Source: DATBGZ01 sp036557785
Lineage (GTDB): Bacteria > Actinomycetota > Actinomycetes > Mycobacteriales > Micromonosporaceae
Reading direction: 5' to 3'
Assembly (NCBI GenBank): GCA_036557785.1
Contig: DATBGZ010000068.1
Coordinates: 1-64,000, forward strand
DNA: 64,000 nt
Positions 7,872-16,543 of this stretch are shown piece after piece. Position numbers and translations under genes: made by a program. A model generated the notes under the pieces. The model ran no database searches and was not told the origin of the DNA. It was given only the letters and a program-made list of their open reading frames with translations. Position 1 is the first letter of the stretch, and every line of letters starts with the position of its first letter.

Positions 7872-9408
7872 CGTCTCTGCGACGCGGCGGGCGCTCGGCT
7901 GGCCTTTCGGTCGCGGCGGCTGTGGCCACGTGTGCCTGGGGCTCCGCGCGAAATGACCCCCCGCCGTGGTTCGAGCCCGGGGGACAGCAGAGCGGCGCGG
8001 TCAGAGGCGGTCGGAGGCGAGCGTCCTGGACGCCTCGGCGCGGCCCCGCAAGCCGCCCTTGCCTCGCCCTCGGGTTCCACGGGAAACCTCTCTGCGGGAG
8101 AGCGCTGGGCCTTCGCGACGTGCGTACGGCGGGGCTCGGGAGCGCCCTGGGGCTCGCACCTCCGGACACGGAGACCACCGATGACGCCCTGGGGCGGGCC
8201 CTTCATCGCGGGCCAATGCGTCGCCGTCAGTCGCGTCCGTTCGGCTCCCGGTCTCCGGCCGCCCGTCCCGGCGCCCGATGGGTCTTCGCCGCCCGTCCCG
8301 GGCGGGTGGAACCGTCGGGGCAGACCGGCGCGACACGCCCAACGTGCGCCCGTCGCCGCCCGCGCCGGAGCGGTCGGCCGGACCGACATCCGATGCGGAC
8401 GCCCCCAGGGGTCCCAGGAAAGGAACAGGACCGGCTGCGGGAGACGGACTGGCGTCCCCGCGGCGCGTGCTCCGGGCCCGCGCGCGATACATGGCAGCGG
8501 TCGGCGTGTGTGCCTCGCATCCACGTTCCAGGGCGAACACCGCTGCGCGCGGCCATGCTGGGCACGGAGGCTCGGCAACCAGGATCGAGGGCTCCGCCCA
8601 CTCGGCGGGGGGCGGCGCTGCGAGGCCGGGAACGCGGCGCCCGAGGCGGCCTGCTCGCCGGCGTCGTGCTCTTCACCGACCGATCGCAGACGACTGCCAG
8701 GACGCGTGGCGGCCACGCGGCACGCGGCCGTGGGGCGCCGGGCGGGCGCAGGACAGGTCGTGCGCGCCGCAACGGGGACCGCCCCGAGTTGAGGCCGCAA
8801 GCGCTGCTCCGGCGAGTTTCACGTGAAACGTCCGGGCCGGTCTCCAGGGTCCAGCGATGCTCCACATGACGCCACGAGTCCCTCCCGCAACTCGCGCCGA
8901 GGAGGATGCAGAGACACGCGTCGGGTCGGTGGACGCCCGAATGAGCGGATCGTTCGGGCGCGTTATCCCGTCCGTGTCGACGGCAGCCACCTGCCATGGT
9001 GCGGTCGGGAGCGGGTGAGCAGCACACCCGGTGCGCGGCGCTCGCCGGGTCCCCGCCGTCGCGTTCGGTTTCTCGGCCGGGCGGCACCGACCATTCCCGG
9101 CCCGCTGACCCAGCCGACGCCGCCCCGTCTCGGATCGCGGTGATTCTCGACCCAGAGAACGGATCTGCACCGTGGGGCCAAGTACCAGGACGTCGCGTGA
9201 AGGCCGAGGGACCGCAGACGCACCTCTGGCCTGCCTGGTACCTCTGGCCACATTCGCCTCTCGTCCGCCACGCGGCTCAGGCGTAGTATCTATGGGTTTG
9301 GCGTGGCCACCCCGCCCCGGCTCGACCTCGGTGAGCGACGCTAGACGCGCGGGGGTTGACAGGGAGCTGGCACGTGTCGGCCCACGACGATGACTCGGGA
9401 GGAGACTG
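7872..9408. other. Gene desert of about 1.5 kb between parB and the GNAT gene
   Basis: No frame in this stretch looks like a real protein. Open frames of 100-315 codons occur in several frames on both strands at once, but their translations are Arg/Pro/Gly/Ala-rich, lack recognisable domains and mostly lack ribosome-binding sites. The stretch holds a perfect parS (8816-8829), a degenerate parS-like GTTCCACGGGAAAC (8074-8087), and a short direct repeat ACCTCTGGCC near 9219 and 9239. A possible -10 element TAGTAT lies at 9284-9289. The region may be a ParB-loading centromere segment, a decayed gene, or hold an RNA that I cannot recognise. Confidence 0.6.
8816..8829. promoter_or_regulatory. parS centromere site (perfect palindrome)
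   Basis: A second exact GTTTCACGTGAAAC, about 3.1 kb from the first and inside non-coding DNA downstream of parB. Confidence 0.95.
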
Positions 9409-10068
9409 ATGTCGCGCCGCCTGGTCAGCCTCACGCTCGACACGCTTGAGGACCTGCCGCGCCGCTGCCGGCAGTGTGTGTTCTGGGAGCTCGACCCTGT
9501 CTCGGCTGAGCGCACCTGTGCCACGGGAGATCCCGGTCTGGAGAAGGAGGCCTGGGTCTCCCAGACGCTGTTGGAGTGGGGCTCATGCGGCAAGCTGGTC
9601 TACGTCGACGGCACGGCCGCGGGGTACGCCTTCTACTCGCCACCCGCGTACGTCCCGCGTTCCATGGCGTTTCCGACCAGCCCGGTCTCGCCCGACGCGG
9701 TGCTGCTCATGACGGCACACGTGCTTCCGATGTTCGCGGGCGGCGGCGTCGGTCGGATGCTGATTCAGGGCGTCGCCCGGGACGTGTCGAGGCGCGGGGT
9801 TCGCGCGATCGAGGCGTTCGGGGACGCGAAGTTCGGGGACGAGGTCGACGAGATCTCCGGCTGTCTCGCCCCTGCCGACTTCTTCCTCGCCGTGGGCTTC
9901 AAGACCGTACGGCCGCATCCCCGCTTCCCGCGGGTCCGGCTCGAGCTGAGGACGGCACTGTCCTGGAAGTCTGACGTGGAGTACGCCTTGGAGAAGCTGC
10001 TCAACTCGATGAGCCCCGAGTCGATCCTGCGCCCGGCGACGCGAGCCATGCTGACCCGAGCGCCCTGA
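9409..10068 (+). CDS. GNAT-fold acetyltransferase-like protein of the parB-cwlM locus
   Basis: A 219-residue protein with an acetyltransferase-like core: a central region containing AGGGVGRMLIQGVARDV, which resembles the acetyl-CoA pyrophosphate loop (consensus Q/RxxGxG/A). The N-terminus has CRQCVFWELD, a cysteine pair conserved in the equivalent actinobacterial gene (Rv3916c of M. tuberculosis occupies the same position between parB and cwlM). Its substrate is unknown. The ATG at 9409 follows a strong gggaggagactg ribosome-binding site. It converges on cwlM, with only 27 bases between the stops. The fold call is reasonable; the function is an open question. Confidence 0.8.
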   Translation: MSRRLVSLTLDTLEDLPRRCRQCVFWELDPVSAERTCATGDPGLEKEAWVSQTLLEWGSCGKLVYVDGTAAGYAFYSPPAYVPRSMAFPTSPVSPDAVLLMTAHVLPMFAGGGVGRMLIQGVARDVSRRGVRAIEAFGDAKFGDEVDEISGCLAPADFFLAVGFKTVRPHPRFPRVRLELRTALSWKSDVEYALEKLLNSMSPESILRPATRAMLTRAP

Positions 10069-10081
10069 ACCGCGGCCCGAC

Positions 10082-10095
10082 GTTTCATGTGAAAC
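10082..10095. promoter_or_regulatory. Near-consensus parS site
   Basis: GTTTCATGTGAAAC differs from parS by one base (C to T at the seventh position). It sits in the 27-bp gap between two convergent stop codons, so it is not constrained by coding. Confidence 0.7.
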
Positions 10096-11265
10096 CTACG
10101 CCGAGACGAGCTCCCCGCCAGACGCGTCGACCAGGCCGGTCGCGGGTTCCACTCCGGTCGGCTCGTACATCTGCTGGATGGCCGCGATGATCGCCTCGAC
10201 GATGCGGTCACGGAACAGCGGGTCCGCCAGCAGCGGCTGGTCGTCGGGCGACGTGAGGTAGCCGACCTCGACCCGGACGGCCGGCATCCGGGTGAGGCGG
10301 AGTAGGTCCCACGTCTTGGCGTGGGTGTGGCAGTCGCGGAGGCCGGTGCGGTCGACGATCTCTCGCTGCACCAGATCCGCGAGTCGTTCGCCGAGAGTGG
10401 AGCTCACACCCAGGCCGTCGCTGTGGCCGTAGTGGTAGGTCGCGATCCCCGAGGCGCACGGGTTGGCATGCCCGTCGAGGTGCAGCGAGATGACCAGGTC
10501 GGCACCGAGTTCATTGGTGAGCGCGGCCCGACTCGCCTCGGTCAGCGGGCCCGCTGGCGAGGGCCCTCGGGTCAGGTTGACCCGGACTCCGGACGCCGCG
10601 AGCCGCCCCTCGAGGCGAGCGGCCAGGTCGTACATGAGATCCGCCTCGGTCCACTCCCTGCCTCCGACGGCGACCTTGAGGCCTGGGTCCCCGCCGCCGT
10701 GCCCGGGGTCGATGACGATGCGCTTGCCGACGAGCACGGGTCCGGACGAGTGCATCAGAGCGCTCTCGCGCAGCAGTGTGGGGCGGCCACCGATCACGCG
10801 CCGACCGAGGCGATGGAGCGCGGCCATCGTGTGCGGTCCGCAGACGCCATCGGAGACAAGCCCGACCTCCCGTTGGAAGTTCGCCACGGCAGCGGCCGTG
10901 CGGCGACCGAAGATGCCGTCGGCCCGGCCGGGGTCGTATCCGAGCTCGAGCAGCCGCTCCTGCAGTTGGCGTACGTCGTCGCCGAAGAGCGGCTCCGGCT
11001 GCTCATGGGCGAGCACCCGGGCACCCAGCATCCAGCGTGCCGCGTCCAGGGCCCGCCAGGTCTCCTCGTTCACGTCACCAGTGACGGTCAGCCCACGCGT
11101 CTGCTGGAAGGCCCTTACGGCCTGCTCCACCGACCCGTCGAAGTGTGTGCCTGGGCCGCGCCCGTCCCCAGCAGTCACCCCGTCGCCGATCAGACCGAGC
11201 GTCCACAGGATCGCACGGATCTCGACCACCGCCGGACCCTCATCCCCTGGCCGGATCACCTGCAT
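10096..11265 (-). CDS. cwlM: CwlM-type N-acetylmuramoyl-L-alanine amidase with two peptidoglycan-binding repeats
   Basis: The 389-residue product has two tandem PG-binding-1 repeats (about residues 5-150) and a C-terminal amidase_3 domain. All expected zinc/catalytic positions are visible: the His of DPGHGG (near 188), Glu of WTEADL (near 206), His of SLHLDGH (near 261) and Glu of VEVGYL (near 332). No signal peptide is seen, so the protein is probably cytoplasmic. In mycobacteria the orthologue at this locus is a phosphorylation-controlled regulator of MurA rather than a secreted hydrolase; whether that holds here is inference. The ATG at 11265 is chosen for its ggaaggg ribosome-binding site and because homology begins there. 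Confidence 0.92.
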   Translation of the reverse strand: MQVIRPGDEGPAVVEIRAILWTLGLIGDGVTAGDGRGPGTHFDGSVEQAVRAFQQTRGLTVTGDVNEETWRALDAARWMLGARVLAHEQPEPLFGDDVRQLQERLLELGYDPGRADGIFGRRTAAAVANFQREVGLVSDGVCGPHTMAALHRLGRRVIGGRPTLLRESALMHSSGPVLVGKRIVIDPGHGGGDPGLKVAVGGREWTEADLMYDLAARLEGRLAASGVRVNLTRGPSPAGPLTEASRAALTNELGADLVISLHLDGHANPCASGIATYHYGHSDGLGVSSTLGERLADLVQREIVDRTGLRDCHTHAKTWDLLRLTRMPAVRVEVGYLTSPDDQPLLADPLFRDRIVEAIIAAIQQMYEPTGVEPATGLVDASGGELVSA

Positions 11266-11422
11266 CAGCGGCCCACCCTTCCGTCTGCCAGGCCGGACCT
11301 CGCGCCGTGAGCCCGGCCGCTCTGTCCGCGGGTCCAGCAGCCGGCGTACGTCGGTTCGCTCGCGGGAGCCTACTCTGGCCGCGATAGCGGCGCGGCCTGA
11401 TCCGAGTGGCCGTCCCTCGACG

Positions 11423-11460
11423 GTCAGCAGCCCGGTACCGCGTGGCACCGGGCTGCTGAC
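11423..11460 (-). terminator. Terminator hairpin after trxA
   Basis: Perfect 14-bp inverted repeat (arms GTCAGCAGCCCGGT and ACCGGGCTGCTGAC, 10-base loop) just downstream of trxA and upstream of cwlM on the reverse strand. Confidence 0.8.
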
Positions 11461-11478
11461 TGCGCGTCTGCAGAACGT

Positions 11479-11802
11479 TCAGGTCGCGGACTCGATGAAC
11501 CTGACCAGCTCGCTCTTGGGCCTGGCCCCCGTGACCGACCCGACCGGTTGACCATCCTTGAAGATCGTCAGCGTCGGCAGACCCAGCACGCCGTACTGCA
11601 CCGCCGTGTCGGGGTTGTGGTCCACGTTCATCTTGACGATCTCGATCTTCTCCCCGAGCTCGGTCTCGGCGATCTCGTCCAGAAGGCTGTGGATCTTGCG
11701 GCACGGGATGCACCACTCGGCCCAGAAGTCCACGAGCACCGGGCGGGGTGCCTGCAACACGTCGGCGGCGAAGGTGGCGTCGGTGACGTCCTTGGTAGCC
11801 AT
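11479..11802 (-). CDS. trxA: Thioredoxin with atypical WCIPC active site
   Basis: Thioredoxin reduces protein disulfides using electrons from TrxB and NADPH. The 107-residue product has the thioredoxin fold landmarks: VLVDFWAEWC, the cis-proline segment GLPTLTIFKDG, and a C-terminal helix. The active site reads WCIPC (Cys31, Cys34) instead of the usual WCGPC; a bulkier residue in the CxxC loop normally shifts redox potential. The ATG at 11802 follows gtgaggagag, a strong ribosome-binding site. It lies 66 bases downstream of trxB. Identification as the trxB partner is strong from position; the substitution is directly visible. Confidence 0.93.
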   Translation of the reverse strand: MATKDVTDATFAADVLQAPRPVLVDFWAEWCIPCRKIHSLLDEIAETELGEKIEIVKMNVDHNPDTAVQYGVLGLPTLTIFKDGQPVGSVTGARPKSELVRFIESAT

Positions 11803-11818
11803 GCCTCTCCTCACCTGG

Positions 11819-11868
11819 ATCAGGCGGGTCCGTCCGCCTGATAGAAGATCTTACATTTGAACAAATCG
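11819..11868 (-). promoter_or_regulatory. trxB-trxA intergenic hairpin and AT-rich promoter-like island
   Basis: On the reverse strand, an AT-rich patch (11843-11868), very unusual for this GC-rich DNA, includes TAAGAT (11848-11853), a fit to the TANNNT -10 consensus. Immediately downstream is a perfect 9-bp hairpin (ATCAGGCGG and CCGCCTGAT arms, 6-base loop, 11819-11842) that would form in the trxA 5' leader. This could be a separate trxA promoter with a structured leader, or an RNA-processing site between trxB and trxA. Confidence 0.5.
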
Positions 11869-12819
11869 TTAGCGGACGGCACCTGACGCCGCCGAGAGGG
11901 TGGCCAGGTAGCGCTCGGCGTCCAGGGCGGCGGCACACCCGGTTCCGGCCGCGGTGATCGCCTGTCGGTAGATGTGGTCCACGAGATCGCCGGCTGCGAA
12001 GACGCCGGGGAGGCTGGTCCGGGTACTCGGTGCCTGGACCACGACGTACCCGCCGTCGTCGACCTCGAGCTGGTCGACGAACAGTTCGCTGCGCGGGATG
12101 TGCCCGATGGCCACGAACACGCCGGTCACGTCGAGAGTGCGCTCCACGTCGCTGATGACGTCGCGGACCCGCACGCCGCTCACCTTTCCTTCAGCACCGA
12201 GGATCTCGGTGATGACCGTGTTCCACTCGACGCTGATCTTGGGGTGTGCCAGGGCCCGGTCGGCCATGATGCGACTGGCCCGGAACGCGTCCCGGCGGTG
12301 GATGATCGTCACGCTCTCAGCGAAGCGGGTGAGGAACGTGGCCTCCTCCATGGCGGAGTCTCCACCTCCGACGACGGCGATGTGCTGGTTACGGAAGAAG
12401 AAGCCGTCACAGGTCGCACAGGACGAGACGCCGTGGCCCAACAGTTCCTTTTCGCCCGGAACCTCCAGAGGACGCCACGCCGAGCCGGTGGCGAGGATGA
12501 TCGCGCGCCCGCGGTAGACCGTCCCGTTCACATCGACGGTCTTGATGTCGCCGGCGAGCTGTACCGCAGTCGCGTCGTCCGTGACCAACTGCGCACCGAA
12601 TCTCTCGGCCTGCTTACGCAGGTTGTCCATGAGGTCGGGGCCCATGACGGCGTCCGGGAAACCGGGGAAGTTCTCCACCTCGGTGGTGGTCATCAAGGCG
12701 CCGCCGGACTGCACCCCTTCGATCACGAGCGGCTTGAGGTTTGCCCGGGCGGCGTAGATCGCGGCCGTGTATCCGGCGGGGCCGGAGCCGACGATGATCA
12801 CGTCGCGCACGTCATCCAT
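11869..12819 (-). CDS. trxB: Thioredoxin-disulfide reductase
   Basis: An NADPH- and FAD-dependent flavoenzyme that reduces thioredoxin. The 316-residue product has the FAD-binding VGSGPAGYTAAIYAARA near the N-terminus, the redox-active CATC (about residues 133-136), an NADPH-binding VVGGGDSAMEEA, and a C-terminal FAD motif GVFAAGDLVDH. The ATG at 12819 is preceded by ggagg. A sigma-R-type promoter lies about 70 bases upstream, which fits the known membership of trxB in the actinobacterial disulfide-stress regulon. Length and motifs are typical. Confidence 0.97.
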   Translation of the reverse strand: MDDVRDVIIVGSGPAGYTAAIYAARANLKPLVIEGVQSGGALMTTTEVENFPGFPDAVMGPDLMDNLRKQAERFGAQLVTDDATAVQLAGDIKTVDVNGTVYRGRAIILATGSAWRPLEVPGEKELLGHGVSSCATCDGFFFRNQHIAVVGGGDSAMEEATFLTRFAESVTIIHRRDAFRASRIMADRALAHPKISVEWNTVITEILGAEGKVSGVRVRDVISDVERTLDVTGVFVAIGHIPRSELFVDQLEVDDGGYVVVQAPSTRTSLPGVFAAGDLVDHIYRQAITAAGTGCAAALDAERYLATLSAASGAVR

Positions 12820-12887
12820 GGGAGCCTCCAATGGGACACTCGGGACAGTGGTTTCGGGTCCGGGAACGCGGCCGGTTCGCCCGACAG

Positions 12888-12915
12888 CAACGCCATGGTA
12901 CGGATGACGATTCCC
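12888..12915 (-). promoter_or_regulatory. Sigma-R (SigH)-type promoter of trxB
   Basis: Reverse strand: GGGAAT (12910-12915), an 18-base spacer, then GTTG (12888-12891). This matches the sigma-R/SigH thiol-stress consensus GGGAAT-N18-GTT, placed upstream of trxB as in Streptomyces. Confidence 0.8.
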
Positions 12916-12981
12916 GAGGTCGCCGGTGCGCACGGACGGCACGCCGTCGCGTCTCCCGCGCGGGCGACGTGCTGGGGCGAC

Positions 12982-13980
12982 TCAGCCCGCGTCAACCGCC
13001 GCGAGCTCGTCCGCCCCGGCGACTCCACAACTCGGGCCTACAGCAACGGCTGTCGATGCATTGCCATCGCGCACGAGAAGAATCAGGGCCGGGTTGCCCT
13101 CGTAACGGGCGAAGTCACCGGCGAGGACCACGCCAGGCTGGACGACGCGTACGGCCTCGAGGCACTGCTCCAGGCCCGGGTTCGTGGACAGCGTGGAGAG
13201 CGACGAATCGTACGTGCCATCCGCCCCGGTCAGGGGTGCGCTCGTAAGTCTCGGCATGGTCGCGATCTGCGCGAGCGTGTCGTGGTGGTAGTCGAAGCCG
13301 CTGGCGAACAGGACGATCCCCCCGCCCTCGGCCGCCGTCCCCGGCAGGTTCTGGGGCACCCGTACGCTCGTCGGTTCGGGTGCTGACCCCACGGCTGGGG
13401 CGATATCGCCGTTGCCGTTGCTGCTCGCGTTCGAGTTCGACCCGGCGAACGACGCGCCGCGGACGATCGCGAATCCGCCGTAGCCCAGGAGGGCGACGAG
13501 CACCACGGCGAGCCCGGTCAGCACGCCTCGTCGCGACCGGGCGCGGGGCGCTGGTCGCGGGCCGGGTGGGCGTCGAGGTCCGCCGTGGCCTGCCGGCGCA
13601 TGGGTGGGCGTGGTGGCTCTGGCGTGCCGCGGACCTCGCGACCCTGCTCCGCCGGCCGGGCCCGGCCCCGACCCCAGGGTCGCCGACTCCGGCGGCGCAG
13701 CGCCCAGCGCTGAGGTGAGCCGGGCCACCACATCGTCCGGCATGGGCTCGGCTGCCGCCGCGGCGCTCTGCAGCGATGCACGTACCGCGGGCTCGGCGCG
13801 ACCGAGAGCGGCGTGGGCGGCCGCCCACCGGGCGTCGGCTCGCACGAGCTCGGCGATGCGCGCCGCCTCGGGCCCGGCAAGCTCACCGACGCTCCAGTCC
13901 GCCAGTGCGTCGAGCTCGGCGAGCGTCAGCGGCTGCGGGTCGTGTTCGGGTCGCGGCTGCGATGGCGCGGGAAGGTTCAC
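12982..13980 (-). CDS. Probable anti-sigma-M factor, single-pass membrane protein
   Basis: The 332-residue protein has a cytoplasmic N-terminal helical segment of an anti-sigma type (LTLAELDALADWSVGELAGPEAARIAELVRAD is the kind of helical region expected, but has no zinc HxxxCxxC motif), a Pro/Gly/Arg-rich linker, one membrane segment near residues 152-173 (GVLTGLAVVLVALLGYGGF), and an extracytoplasmic domain of about 150 residues with conserved-looking tryptophan-free beta-rich sequence and two cysteines. Its GTG start overlaps the sigM stop (GTGA), which makes co-translation and co-function likely. This mirrors sigM-rsmA in mycobacteria. Function is inferred from position and topology. Confidence 0.75.
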   Translation of the reverse strand: MNLPAPSQPRPEHDPQPLTLAELDALADWSVGELAGPEAARIAELVRADARWAAAHAALGRAEPAVRASLQSAAAAAEPMPDDVVARLTSALGAAPPESATLGSGPGPAGGAGSRGPRHARATTPTHAPAGHGGPRRPPGPRPAPRARSRRGVLTGLAVVLVALLGYGGFAIVRGASFAGSNSNASSNGNGDIAPAVGSAPEPTSVRVPQNLPGTAAEGGGIVLFASGFDYHHDTLAQIATMPRLTSAPLTGADGTYDSSLSTLSTNPGLEQCLEAVRVVQPGVVLAGDFARYEGNPALILLVRDGNASTAVAVGPSCGVAGADELAAVDAG

Positions 13981-14669
13981 GGCACACCTCCCTCCGCCCG
14001 CCGGGTTCCCGGAGATCCGACGCCGCGCCGCGCTGCGGGGTTCCCGCCCAAGCCCGCGTCCTGCGCCGTGACGCCCGGCCCGGGACCCCCTGGCACCTGC
14101 CCCGGTGCCGCCGGGCTCACCCGCAGGTGTCCGAGCAGCACGGCGAGCCTGGCCCGCCCCCGCGCACATCGGCTCTTGACCGTCCCCTCGGCGATCCCGA
14201 GCATCGTCGCGATCTCGGCGACGGAGTACCCCTGCATCTCCAGCAGTACCAGCGGGATGCGCTGCTCGGCGGGGAGTCGGTCCAGGGCCGCCCAGACCTC
14301 CCGGGCATCGTCGCGGTCCGGGTCGACGACGGCCGGCTCTCGCACCGCGAGCGTCTCGGTCAGTGGCAACGCCGGACGGGCCTGGCGGCGGCGGGCACGG
14401 TCGAGACAGGCGTTCACGACGATCCGGTGCAGCCAGGTGGTGACCGCCGACTCGCCGCGGAACCGGTCGGCGGAGCGGTACGCCGACAGCAGCGCTTCCT
14501 GCACGGCGTCGGCAGCCTCCTCCCGATCGCCGAGAGTGCGCAGGGCCACCGCCCAGAGGCGGTCGCGGTGCCGCCGGACCAGTTCTGCGAAGGCGTCGCG
14601 GTCCCCGGCGGCATGGGCACGCAACAGGGCGGCGTCATCGACGCCGTCCCATCGCGGCCGGCCGGTCAC
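13977..14669 (-). CDS. sigM: ECF-type RNA polymerase sigma factor, SigM-like
   Basis: The 230-residue product has a sigma-70 region 2 (residues about 14-100; DAFAELVRRHRDRLWAVALR, then DAVQEALLSAYRSADRFRG and WLHRIVVNACLDRARRR) and region 4 (from about 135; LPAEQRIPLVLLEMQGYSVAEIA, then GIAEGTVKSRCARGRARL). There is no region 3, so it is an extracytoplasmic-function sigma factor. The GTG at 14669 is taken as start because it gives the usual family length; the upstream open frame is low-quality. Position between trxB and the murJ genes, plus a coupled anti-sigma gene, supports the SigM name. Confidence 0.9.
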   Translation of the reverse strand: MTGRPRWDGVDDAALLRAHAAGDRDAFAELVRRHRDRLWAVALRTLGDREEAADAVQEALLSAYRSADRFRGESAVTTWLHRIVVNACLDRARRRQARPALPLTETLAVREPAVVDPDRDDAREVWAALDRLPAEQRIPLVLLEMQGYSVAEIATMLGIAEGTVKSRCARGRARLAVLLGHLRVSPAAPGQVPGGPGPGVTAQDAGLGGNPAARRGVGSPGTRRAEGGVP

Positions 14670-14739
14670 GGGCCAGAATCTATCGGTTCGCTGCCACCGC
14701 CCTGTCGGGGCCACGGGTGGCACGCGCGCATGGGCCGGA

Positions 14740-16290
14740 TCAGGACGCGGTGAGGACTTGGATCTCGTCGATGGTGATCCGGTACCCGTACGGTCCCGTG
14801 ACCGACGAGTCCAGCGGCAGCTTGTCGATCCAGATGAGCAAATGCTGCACTGTCTGCTCGTCCTCGGGAACGGTAAAGACAATACGGGTTCCCGAGTCAC
14901 TCACGGCTGGCCCTAGCGGTGTATAGGTCCGCGCGATCTCGTCGTCGCCTGCGGAGGTGTCGCCGGGGTCGGTGTCACCCTTGCGTAGGGACAGCGACGC
15001 GCCGCCCGGGGCGATGAGGACCCGGACCTCGGTCACCTTGGTCGCTGCGCCGAGGTCGATAAGGACACCCATGCCGGGTTTGATGCCGCCGAAGCTGGCG
15101 GTGGAGTAGCCGGAGGTACGCCACCCCGTGGACTCGTCGTTGTCGACGACGTTCTCGATGCCCTTGGACTGAGTGCGTTCCCCATTCGGCGGATCCACCA
15201 CGCGGACCTGGTTGGGCTGCAGCGCGATGGGGGTCTCCGTCGGCGGGGTGGTGCTCACCGCGGTCTGGGTCGGCCCCGGCGGCGCCGCCTCACTCGAGGA
15301 CGGCAGCACCTTGAGCACGACGACGAGCCCTAGCGCCGCGATCCCGGCGAGCAGGGCTATCCCCGCGACGATTTTCGCGCCGCCGAAGCGGCGGCCGCCT
15401 CCGTCACCGCGGAACCCCATGGGACCGGCTTGCCGCGACTCCTCGTAGCCGCCGTAGTTGTCCTGGTCGTAGTCGTCGATCTCGGGGTCGGTGGCGACGA
15501 GCCGGGCGAACTCGGCCGCGAGCGCGCCGGAAACGGGTGGCGCGACCTCCGGATCGAGCAGTTCGGCCGCGATCTCGTCGAGGTGGCGGGGTACGCCGGC
15601 GCGTACCTGCCGCGCTCGGACCGGGCGATGGTGAGGGTCGCGAGGAGCGTCGGGCAGCTTGGAGCGGCCCGCCTCGGCATAGGGCCAGTGTCCGGTCAAG
15701 CAGGCGTAGAGGACCGCACCGACGGCACGCACGTCGAGCTCCGGATCGCCGGTGCCGTCGGCGTGGGCATCGAGCAGGACGACGCGGCCGTCGTCGGCGA
15801 TCAGAATCGTGCCCGGGTGGATGTTGCCGTGCACGATTCCCGCGGCATGCAGCGCGGCGGCGGCCTCGGCCACGGCGTGGGTGACGAGGGTGGACCGATC
15901 CGCGTCGAGCGGACCCTGGCGCAGGACGTCCCGCAACGCGACGCCCGGAACCCACTCGCGTACGACGTACGCGCGGTGACCTTCGTCGATGGCATCGTAG
16001 ACCGAGACGAGATGCGGGTGGACGAGGCGACTCGCCGCGACGGCCGCCGTGAGCATGCCGGCTGCGGCCTCGCCGCCCGGCTGGCGGACGACGACCGCGA
16101 CGGGCCGGCGAAGCACCGTGTCCACGCCGCGCCAGACCTGGCGTCCGGCGGTGTCGGTGTCGACATGCTCCTCGAGGCGGTACCGGTTGACCAGCACCTC
16201 ACCGGCCGTCGCCGCGCCGAAGGTCATGACACCCGGGTTGGTCGGCGGCCCGCCCGGTCCGGTGTGCCGCGGGTCGCGTGCGTGTGTCAC
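14740..16290 (-). CDS. Membrane-anchored serine/threonine pseudokinase with discoidin-like C-terminal domain (MurJ partner)
   Basis: A 516-residue protein. Residues about 28-245 have a protein kinase fold (NRYRLEEHV at the start), but the catalytic loop reads VHGNIHP (about 152-158) instead of HRDLKPxN and there is no DFG, so it should not phosphorylate. A membrane segment lies near 304-328, then a Pro/Thr-rich linker and a beta-rich extracytoplasmic domain resembling F5/8-type sugar-binding domains (from about 375). In mycobacteria the equivalent pseudokinase is fused to MviN/MurJ and recruits FhaA when phosphorylated; here it is a separate gene downstream of murJ. The GTG at 16290 has a gaggagg ribosome-binding site seven bases away. 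Confidence 0.88.
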   Translation of the reverse strand: MTHARDPRHTGPGGPPTNPGVMTFGAATAGEVLVNRYRLEEHVDTDTAGRQVWRGVDTVLRRPVAVVVRQPGGEAAAGMLTAAVAASRLVHPHLVSVYDAIDEGHRAYVVREWVPGVALRDVLRQGPLDADRSTLVTHAVAEAAAALHAAGIVHGNIHPGTILIADDGRVVLLDAHADGTGDPELDVRAVGAVLYACLTGHWPYAEAGRSKLPDAPRDPHHRPVRARQVRAGVPRHLDEIAAELLDPEVAPPVSGALAAEFARLVATDPEIDDYDQDNYGGYEESRQAGPMGFRGDGGGRRFGGAKIVAGIALLAGIAALGLVVVLKVLPSSSEAAPPGPTQTAVSTTPPTETPIALQPNQVRVVDPPNGERTQSKGIENVVDNDESTGWRTSGYSTASFGGIKPGMGVLIDLGAATKVTEVRVLIAPGGASLSLRKGDTDPGDTSAGDDEIARTYTPLGPAVSDSGTRIVFTVPEDEQTVQHLLIWIDKLPLDSSVTGPYGYRITIDEIQVLTAS

Positions 16291-16543
16291 CCGTCCTCCT
16301 CGCGGACCGTCTGGTCCTTCCCGACCCCCTCGGGGGCCGGCGCTCTCCGGTACGTCCCTACCGTATGTGGCGGCGCAACCATGCCCGGCGCGCCGCTTGC
16401 GCAGAGCCACGTGCAGCCATGACCAGACGCCACGCCGCGCCGGGCGGCATGGTCGCCTTACAGCGTGCCCTGCCAGAACGGTGACGTCCAGCCGGGCAGG
16501 TGTGCCGGAACGGATCGACCTCCTGGACCGAACGGCCCACCCG

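Noticed and set aside
7868..9593. Long open frames on both strands (for example 7922-8869 +, 7868-8800 -, 8673-9593 -)
   Set aside because: Overlapping in many frames, Arg/Pro/Gly-rich translations without domains; one overlaps the real GNAT gene antisense. Typical of high-GC non-coding DNA.
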